Below, one piece after another: positions 6,953 to 11,974 of a DNA stretch of 11,974 nucleotides. The notes beneath the pieces were generated by a model. The model was given only the letters and a program-made list of their open reading frames with translations, did not search any database and had not been told where the DNA came from. The DNA lies in assembly GCA_021780935.1 (NCBI GenBank), contig JAJXXT010000065.1, forward strand, positions 1 through 11,974, written 5' to 3'. Within the stretch, counting starts at the first letter, position 1; every line of letters begins with the position of its first letter. The position numbers and the translations under genes are program-made. The stretch is from Pseudomonadota bacterium (GTDB taxonomy: Bacteria; Pseudomonadota; Alphaproteobacteria; Acetobacterales; Acetobacteraceae).

Positions 6953-7058
6953 CTAGAGCGGGATGACATCGCTTTCGCTCAGCCATCCCACTCTAGCTCT
7001 TTGTTTGATCGCGTGATTCAGACCTACGGCGATTCCACCTACGGTCATCACGCTCTAG
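6953..7058. repeat. 106-bp composite intergenic palindromic repeat with CTAGAGC/GCTCTAG ends
   Basis: The element is bounded by 7-bp terminal inverted repeats, CTAGAGC (6953-6959) and GCTCTAG (7052-7058). Its left half is a hairpin: 6953-6965 pairs with 6984-6996 at 12 of 13 positions. Its right half is a second hairpin: GCGTGAT (7011-7017) with ATCACGC (7047-7053), plus GACC (7021-7024) with GGTC (7043-7046). ACCTACGG is directly repeated at 7022-7029 and 7037-7044. It is AT-richer than its surroundings (for example CTCTTTGTTTGATC). The layout resembles the multi-copy extragenic palindromes I know from many alphaproteobacteria; copy number here cannot be seen. It lies between two convergent genes and may act as a bidirectional transcription stop. 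Its right end contains the TAG stop of the TRAP gene. Confidence 0.75.
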
Positions 7059-8902
7059 CCGGAGACGGCGAGCCACGGAACGGCGGCGACCAGCACGACG
7101 GCGACCAGCAGGATGGCGAGATAGGGCCAGATTTTCGCGAACGCCTCGTCGGGCGGAACCCGGCCGATGGCGCAGGCGGCGTAGAAGCCGACGCCGAACG
7201 GCGGCGCGAACAGCCCCAGCCCCATCGCCAGCACCACGACGATGGCATAGTGCACCTCGTGCACGTGCAGCGCCCGGGCGGCGGGGAAGAGCAGCGGGCC
7301 GAACAGGATGATCGCCGGGATCCCCTCCAGAACCGAGCCGAGCACGGCGAAGGCGGCGATGGACACAGCGAGGAACCCCGCCTTGCCACCCGGCATCCCG
7401 GTCATCGCCGCCACCAGCGCCCGGGCAAAGCCGGACTGGGTCAGCGCCCAGCCCATGGATGTCGCGGTGCCGATGATGAACAGGATGGCTCCGGAGAGCG
7501 AGGCCGTCTCGACCAGGATCGCGCCCAGGCGCCGCCAATCGAAGCTGCGGTAGACGAACAGACCCATGATGATCGCATAGGCGACGCCCAGCGTGGAAAC
7601 CTCGGTCGCGGTGGCGATGCCGTCGACGACGGCGGCGCGGATCATGAACGGCAATGCCAGCGCCGGCAGGGCGACGAGGAAGCGGCGGGCGATCTGGCGG
7701 AGCCCGGCGCGCGCCACGCGCGGGCCCGGCTCGCGCCGCGCCTGGAGGAACACCACCAGCGCCAGCCCGATCGCGCCGACGAGGGCGGGGAGGAGCCCAC
7801 CATCGAACAGGCCGGCGATCGAAACCCCGGTGACGGAACCGATGGTGATCAGCACGAGGCTTGGCGGGATCGTCTCGGCCATCGCGCCCGAGGAGGCGAG
7901 CAGCGCCACGAGCCGCCCCGGATCGGCGCCGCGCGCGCGCATCTCGGGAAACAGCGCCGGCGCCACCGCCGCCATGTCCGCCGCCTTCGAGCCCGAAATG
8001 CCCGAGACCAGGTACATCGCCGCGATCAGCACGTAGGACAGTCCGCCGCGGACATGGCCGAGCAGCGCGGCGAGGAAATCGATCAGCGCGCGCGCCAACC
8101 CGGTCATTTCGATCAGCAGCCCGAGAAACACGAACAGCGGTACGGCCAGCAGCACCAGGCCGGTCATGCCGCTGTCCATCCGGCTGACCACGATGGAGAG
8201 CGGAATATGCGTCACCAGCGCGAGATAGGAGAGCGTCGCGGTGCCGAAGGCAAAGGCGATCGGCACGCCGATGCCGACCGCGGCCGCGACGAGGACGACG
8301 AAGAAGAGAACGAGATTCCAGTTGCCGAGCCCGACCAGCCACGGGCGGGCCAGGAACAGCGCCAGGGCCAGCGCCACCACTACGGCAATGGCCATAAGCC
8401 CGCCCCGCGCCCCGGCGGCGGCGAACAGACGGTGCGCGGCCAGCACCAGCATCAGCACCGCGGCAGCGAGGATCGCGGCCACACGCAGCCCGTCGGGAAA
8501 TTCCAGCGCCGGGGACGTGATCTGCCACTGCTCGAGCGCATAGTCATAGGCGGGCACGATGATCTCGAGCACGAATACGGCCACCACCGCGGCCGCGAGC
8601 GCGTGCAGCCGGGCGGCGAGCCGGGGCCCGGCCAGCGCCACCACCGCGCCGAGCCGCATATGCTCGCCACGAGCGAGAGCAATCACGGCGCCGAGCATTG
8701 CCAGCCACAGGAACACCGCCCCGGCGAGTTCGTCCGACCAAACCAGCGGCGCGTCGAACCCGTAGCGCGAGACCACGCCGGCCAACAGCAACGCCACCTC
8801 GACGACGACGAGCCCCGCCGCCAGCCACTCGCAGCCCCGCAACAGCCGCCCGATGCCGCCCCGCACGGGCGAACGCACGGGCGGACCCACCGGCCCCGTC
8901 AC
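7055..8902 (-). CDS. TRAP transporter permease, fused small (DctQ) and large (DctM) subunits
   Basis: Inner-membrane permease of a tripartite ATP-independent periplasmic transporter, which imports organic acids or related solutes on a Na+ or H+ gradient. Residues about 20-165 form the DctQ part, with the hallmark RYGFDAPLVWSDELAG (46-61) and WLAMLGAVIALARGEHMRLG (66-85). Residues about 170-612 form the DctM part, with GIGVPIAFAFGTATL (210-224), PLFVFLGLLIE (255-265), SGISGSKAADMAA (300-312), SGAMAETIPPS (338-348) and LFAPPFGVGFY (564-574). Total length (615) equals one small plus one large subunit. The start is GTG at 8902, 3 nt after the tal-pgi stop, which implies translational coupling; the ribosome site is weak. 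No DctP-type binding protein is in the window, so the substrate is unknown. The TAG stop lies inside the edge of the palindromic repeat. Confidence 0.93.
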   Translation of the reverse strand: MTGPVGPPVRSPVRGGIGRLLRGCEWLAAGLVVVEVALLLAGVVSRYGFDAPLVWSDELAGAVFLWLAMLGAVIALARGEHMRLGAVVALAGPRLAARLHALAAAVVAVFVLEIIVPAYDYALEQWQITSPALEFPDGLRVAAILAAAVLMLVLAAHRLFAAAGARGGLMAIAVVVALALALFLARPWLVGLGNWNLVLFFVVLVAAAVGIGVPIAFAFGTATLSYLALVTHIPLSIVVSRMDSGMTGLVLLAVPLFVFLGLLIEMTGLARALIDFLAALLGHVRGGLSYVLIAAMYLVSGISGSKAADMAAVAPALFPEMRARGADPGRLVALLASSGAMAETIPPSLVLITIGSVTGVSIAGLFDGGLLPALVGAIGLALVVFLQARREPGPRVARAGLRQIARRFLVALPALALPFMIRAAVVDGIATATEVSTLGVAYAIIMGLFVYRSFDWRRLGAILVETASLSGAILFIIGTATSMGWALTQSGFARALVAAMTGMPGGKAGFLAVSIAAFAVLGSVLEGIPAIILFGPLLFPAARALHVHEVHYAIVVVLAMGLGLFAPPFGVGFYAACAIGRVPPDEAFAKIWPYLAILLVAVVLVAAVPWLAVSG

Positions 8903-8905
8903 CGC

Positions 8906-11689
8906 TCAGGCGAGCGCAGCGGCGAGCGCCGCATCGAGCGCGGCGAGGCCGGCCTCGATGTCGGTGCCGAGATCCACCCGCACCGCACGGCGGCCGCGCT
9001 CGGCGAGCACCTCGAAATCGCCGCGCGCCTGCGCCGCCAGCACGGCAGCGAAGCCGATCCGGCGTCCCGGCACCGGCAGATCGGGCGCGGACCCGGTGAT
9101 CTGCACAAACACGCCGCTGTTCGGTCCGCCCTTGTAGGCCTGCCCCGTCGAATGGAGGAAACGCGGACCGAAGCCCGCCGCGGTCGCGACGCCGCGCGCG
9201 GCCAGGATACGCTCCCGCAGCCGCCGCAACGCCGCCTCGTGCGGGCCCGAGCGCGCGATGTAGGCCAGCAGCGCCGCGTAATCGCCGGCGGCAAGCCGGG
9301 CGAAATGAGCCCGCAGCGCGTCCGTGAGGGTTGCCGGATGGCCGAGCGCGGCGGCGTTGGCCGGGTCGGCGTAGAGGGTCAAGGCACCGGCGCGCAGCAG
9401 CGGCTTCTCAGCCGGCACCGCGCCCCCCGCCTCGATCGCCTCCGTCAGCGTCCGCGTCTTCACCTTGCTCGCCTCGACATCGGGCTGATCAAAGGGATGG
9501 ATACCGAGCATCGCGCCCGCCACCGCGGTCGCGATCTCCCAGCGGAAGAACTCCCCGCCGATCGCCTCCGGCCCGGACTGGGTCAGCTCGATCACCGGAT
9601 GGCCGCTCTGGCGCAGGCCCTCGATCCGGGCGGCGCGCGCCGCGTCCGCCTCGCCAGCGAGCGCGAGATGAACGAACAGGCGATCTGCACCGTAGCGCTC
9701 CGGAGCCACGGGCGGCTCGTCGGCGATGGGGATGATCCCCCGGCCCTGCTTGCCGGTCGATTCGGCGACCAGCTGTTCCAGCCACGCGCCGATGGCGGCA
9801 AGGCCCCGCGAGGCCACGATGGTGAGCTTGTCGTGCCCGCCGCGCGTCGCCAGCGCCATCGCCTGGCCGAGCTGCACGCCGGGATTCTCCGCCGGCGGCA
9901 CCATCGCCCCGCAACCATGGGCCATGCGCGCGGCGCCAGCGAGCAGCGCGGCGACATCGAGCCCGATCGCGGCCGCCGGCACCAGGCCGAAGACGGAGAG
10001 CACGGAATAGCGCCCGCCGATCGCCGGATCGCCGAGGAACACGTCGCGGAAGCCCTCGCGCCGGGCGAAGGCTTCCAGCGCCGAGCCGGGATCGGTCACG
10101 GCGACAAACCTGCCCGGGGGGACGCGGGTGAGAAAATGGCGCATCAGGAGATCCGGCTCGAGCGTGCCGCCGGACTTGCTGGCGACCAGCACCAACGTCC
10201 GTGCCGGATCGATCCCCGCCTCCGCTGCGCGGATCTGCGCCGGATCGGTGGAATCGAGGACGACGAGCCGCCGCTGGGCCGGCAACACCGTGGCCAGGAC
10301 CTCCGCGCCGAGACTCGAACCGCCCATACCGATCAGCAGCACGTGGGTGATCCCCTCGGCCGCAACGCCCGTGGCGAAGCCGGCGAGGCGCTGCGTGAGC
10401 GCGGCGGGTGGGAACGGCGCATCGAGCCAGCCGAGCCATCGCGCCTCGTCTCCGCCGGTCCAGAGTGCGGCGTCGCGAGCCCAGAGGCGGCGGACGTCGC
10501 CCGCCTTCCGCCACGCCTCCTGCGCCTCGGCCAGTCCGGGCACAGGGGGCGCCAGGCGCATCGGCACCGCCCCCACCGCCTCGGCACGGCGGCGGGCGAC
10601 GGCGGCGAAGAGCTTGTCCGCATCCTCGGCGAAGCGGCGCACGCCATCCTGCACCAACTCGGCCGTGATGGCGGAGAGCGAAATCCCGAGCCGTCCCAGC
10701 GCGGTGACCACCGCCTCGGCCTCATCGAGGCCGGTGGTGAGCGTGGTGGCGACCCCGCCATGGTCGCGCACCGCCGCCAGCGTCGCCGGCGGCATGGTGT
10801 TCACCGTGTCCGGCCCGATCAGCGTATCGACATAGAGCGTGTCCGGGAAATCCTTGCTCTTGGTGCCGGTGGAGGCCCAGAGCAGCCGCTGTGGCCTCGC
10901 CCCGCGGGCCGCGAGCGCCTGCCAGCGACGCGAGGCGATCAGCCCCTGATAGTGGCGATAGGCGAGTTTTGCATTCGCAATCGCAACCTTGCCGGCGAGC
11001 CCGCGCAGGGCAGCCGCCTCCTCCTCCGTCGCGCCCGGCAGGCGGCGGGCAACGATCGCCTCCACCGACTGGTCGATGCGGCTGACGAAGAAGCTGGCAA
11101 CGCTGGCGACCCGGGCAATGGGCCCGCCGCAGGCCGCGAGACCGTCGATATAGGCCTCGGCCACCGCCTCGTAGGCGTCGATCGAAAACAACAGGGTCAC
11201 GTTGACGTTGATGCCCTCGGCGATCAGCGTCCGGACGGCCGGCACGCCGGGCGCGGTGCCCGGCACCTTGATCATCAGGTTCGGCCGGTCCACCGCCCGC
11301 CACAGCGCCCGGGCCTCGGCGATGGTCCCCGCCGTGTCCATGGCGAGATAGGGCGAGACCTCGAGGCTGATGAACCCGTCCGCCCCCGTGGTGGCATCGT
11401 AGACGCCGCGCAGTGCATCGGCGGCGCGACGGATGTCGGCGATGGCGAGGGCCTCGAACAGCGCCTCCACCGGCCGGTCCCCCTCGGCGACGAGCCGCGC
11501 GAGATCGGCGTCATAGTCGCTGGATTGGCCGATGGCCTTCTCGAAAATGCTGGGATTGGAGGTGACCCCACGAATTCCGTCCGCTTCGATCAGACGTGCC
11601 AGTTCGCCGCTCTCGAGCAAGGGCCGGCTGACGAAATCGAGCCAAACGGACTGGCCGTGGTCGAGCAATTGGCGCAACGGATTGGTCAT
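8906..11689 (-). CDS. tal-pgi: Bifunctional transaldolase / glucose-6-phosphate isomerase
   Basis: A cytoplasmic fusion enzyme of 927 residues. The N-terminal transaldolase (about 1-370) transfers a dihydroxyacetone unit between sugar phosphates; motifs are GVTSNPSIFEKAI (41-53), MIKVPGT (139-145) with Schiff-base lysine K141, NVNVTLLFS (161-169) and WASTGTKSKD (271-280). The C-terminal part (about 385-927) is phosphoglucose isomerase: GMGGSSLGAE (454-463), SKSGGTLEP (504-512), GGRYSVLSVFG (558-568), ESTGKQGRGIIP (643-654), HPFDQPDVEASK (731-742) and HSTGQAYKGGPNSG (846-859). Both parts look complete. The frame stays open upstream to 11947, but the ATG at 11689 has a strong AAGGAGG just before it and yields a normal transaldolase N-terminus. 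Divergent rpiA belongs to the same pathway, and the TRAP permease follows after 3 nt. Such fusions are known in acetic acid bacteria and relatives, among other groups. Confidence 0.96.
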   Translation of the reverse strand: MTNPLRQLLDHGQSVWLDFVSRPLLESGELARLIEADGIRGVTSNPSIFEKAIGQSSDYDADLARLVAEGDRPVEALFEALAIADIRRAADALRGVYDATTGADGFISLEVSPYLAMDTAGTIAEARALWRAVDRPNLMIKVPGTAPGVPAVRTLIAEGINVNVTLLFSIDAYEAVAEAYIDGLAACGGPIARVASVASFFVSRIDQSVEAIVARRLPGATEEEAAALRGLAGKVAIANAKLAYRHYQGLIASRRWQALAARGARPQRLLWASTGTKSKDFPDTLYVDTLIGPDTVNTMPPATLAAVRDHGGVATTLTTGLDEAEAVVTALGRLGISLSAITAELVQDGVRRFAEDADKLFAAVARRRAEAVGAVPMRLAPPVPGLAEAQEAWRKAGDVRRLWARDAALWTGGDEARWLGWLDAPFPPAALTQRLAGFATGVAAEGITHVLLIGMGGSSLGAEVLATVLPAQRRLVVLDSTDPAQIRAAEAGIDPARTLVLVASKSGGTLEPDLLMRHFLTRVPPGRFVAVTDPGSALEAFARREGFRDVFLGDPAIGGRYSVLSVFGLVPAAAIGLDVAALLAGAARMAHGCGAMVPPAENPGVQLGQAMALATRGGHDKLTIVASRGLAAIGAWLEQLVAESTGKQGRGIIPIADEPPVAPERYGADRLFVHLALAGEADAARAARIEGLRQSGHPVIELTQSGPEAIGGEFFRWEIATAVAGAMLGIHPFDQPDVEASKVKTRTLTEAIEAGGAVPAEKPLLRAGALTLYADPANAAALGHPATLTDALRAHFARLAAGDYAALLAYIARSGPHEAALRRLRERILAARGVATAAGFGPRFLHSTGQAYKGGPNSGVFVQITGSAPDLPVPGRRIGFAAVLAAQARGDFEVLAERGRRAVRVDLGTDIEAGLAALDAALAAALA

Positions 11690-11693
11690 GCCC

Positions 11694-11700
11694 CCTCCTT
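11694..11700 (-). promoter_or_regulatory. Strong ribosome binding site deciding the tal-pgi start
   Basis: Read on the minus strand this is AAGGAGG, followed by GGGC and the ATG at 11689. It is a near-perfect anti-16S match, and it rules out the upstream in-frame GTG at 11947, which would overlap rpiA. Confidence 0.85.
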
Positions 11701-11703
11701 GCC

Positions 11704-11748
11704 GCCGGCGCGGCGCTGGGCCAGAGGTTTGGCCCGCACCGCGCCGGC
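11704..11748. promoter_or_regulatory. Long hairpin in the tal-pgi/rpiA divergent region
   Basis: GCCGGCGCGG (11704-11713) pairs perfectly with CCGCGCCGGC (11739-11748). Within it, GC (11715-11716) pairs with GC (11736-11737), and GGGCC (11718-11722) pairs with GGCCC (11731-11735), leaving an 8-nt loop at 11723-11730. That makes about 17 bp with one mismatch and one bulge. It begins 4 nt from the tal-pgi ribosome site and ends 22 nt before the rpiA one. Its function is not known; it could be a 5'-leader structure for either gene. Confidence 0.55.
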
Positions 11749-11770
11749 ACGCAAGCCCGCGCCGACAGTG

Positions 11771-11779
11771 AAGGAAGGA
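11771..11779 (+). promoter_or_regulatory. Ribosome binding site of rpiA
   Basis: AAGGAAGGA lies 4 nt before the ATG at 11784. An earlier ATG at 11779 is in another frame, so the site supports 11784 as the rpiA start. Confidence 0.75.
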
Positions 11780-11783
11780 TGCG

Positions 11784-11974
11784 ATGACCGAACAGGATCG
11801 GCAGAAGGCCGCCGCCGCCGCCGCCGCCGTGGCGGAGGTGCGCCCGGGCATGGTGGTCGGGCTCGGCACCGGCTCGACCGCGGCATTCATGATCGATCTG
11901 CTCGCCGAGCGGGTGCGGGCGGGGCTCTCGATCCTCGCCATTCCCACCTCCGAGCGCAGCGCCGCGCAGGCGCG
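11784..11974 (+). CDS. rpiA: Ribose-5-phosphate isomerase A (N-terminal part, continues past window)
   Basis: Cytoplasmic enzyme (EC 5.3.1.6) interconverting ribose-5-phosphate and ribulose-5-phosphate in the non-oxidative pentose phosphate pathway. Only the first 63 complete codons are in the window. They contain the phosphate-binding loop [16 protein letters not shown] (from residue 25) and the second motif [11 protein letters not shown] (from residue 53), both diagnostic of RpiA rather than RpiB. A good ribosome binding site precedes the ATG. The start region encodes seven alanines in a row (residues 9-15) from seven perfect GCC codons (11808-11828), within the first helix; this is a low-complexity stretch and not a sign of decay. 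It is divergent from tal-pgi across 94 bp, and the two genes serve the same pathway. Confidence 0.93.
   Translation, partial: MTEQDRQKAAAAAAAVAEVRPGMVVGLGTGSTAAFMIDLLAERVRAGLSILAIPTSERSAAQA

Noticed and set aside
6993..8528. A 511-codon minus-strand open frame overlapping the TRAP gene in another frame
   Set aside because: Its composition is dominated by Arg, Gly and Ala with no recognisable motif, while the overlapping frame encodes a perfect DctQM protein. It is a GC-driven shadow.
11690..11947. An 86-codon N-terminal extension of tal-pgi from an upstream GTG
   Set aside because: It would overlap rpiA on the other strand and cross the long hairpin, and a near-perfect ribosome binding site directly precedes the internal ATG at 11689.

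Overview
The window is high-GC DNA (roughly two-thirds G+C by eye), densely packed with ordinary metabolic genes. It most likely comes from an alphaproteobacterial chromosome, and Acetobacteraceae is my best guess. The main pointers are the single-chain transaldolase/glucose-6-phosphate isomerase fusion divergent from rpiA, a TRAP permease with fused small and large subunits, Dps and TusA-like sequences of proteobacterial type, and an intergenic CTAGAGC...GCTCTAG palindromic repeat of a kind I associate with alphaproteobacteria. The family assignment is inference from gene content.

Layout from left to right. Positions 1-1340 hold an MFS transporter whose first codons lie before the window. 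Positions 1437-2444 hold an exported SMP-30/gluconolactonase-like beta-propeller with a plausible promoter and an imperfect palindrome in front. Convergent with it, across a GC-rich hairpin, is formate-tetrahydrofolate ligase (fhs, minus strand, 2512-4179). Divergent from fhs is a membrane-anchored TPR protein (4321-5181), which converges on dps (minus, 5210-5686). Divergent from dps is a likely two-gene operon: a TusA-family sulfur carrier (5770-6006) and a class II histone-deacetylase-like amidohydrolase (6017-6949). A 106-bp palindromic repeat (6953-7058) separates this operon from the convergent minus-strand pair tal-pgi (8906-11689) followed by a DctQM TRAP permease (7055-8902), which sit only 3 nt apart. 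Divergent from tal-pgi is the 5' end of rpiA (11784 to the window end).

How the genes relate. tal-pgi and rpiA form a divergent pentose-phosphate/upper-glycolysis pair: ribose-5-phosphate isomerase makes the pentose intermediates, transaldolase recycles sugar phosphates and PGI interconverts glucose-6-P and fructose-6-P. The TRAP permease is positioned to be co-translated with tal-pgi but has no visible substrate-binding partner. fhs feeds one-carbon metabolism, and Dps protects DNA and sequesters iron. The MFS transporter and the secreted lactonase-like protein may work on a shared substrate, but nothing in the sequence names it.

I see no phage, insertion sequence, CRISPR array, RNA gene, defence island or clearly novel multi-gene system. 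The points worth a second look are regulatory or architectural: the repeat that supplies a stop codon, the hairpin between the tal-pgi and rpiA ribosome binding sites, the operator-like palindrome before the SMP-30 gene, and the orphan fused TRAP permease.
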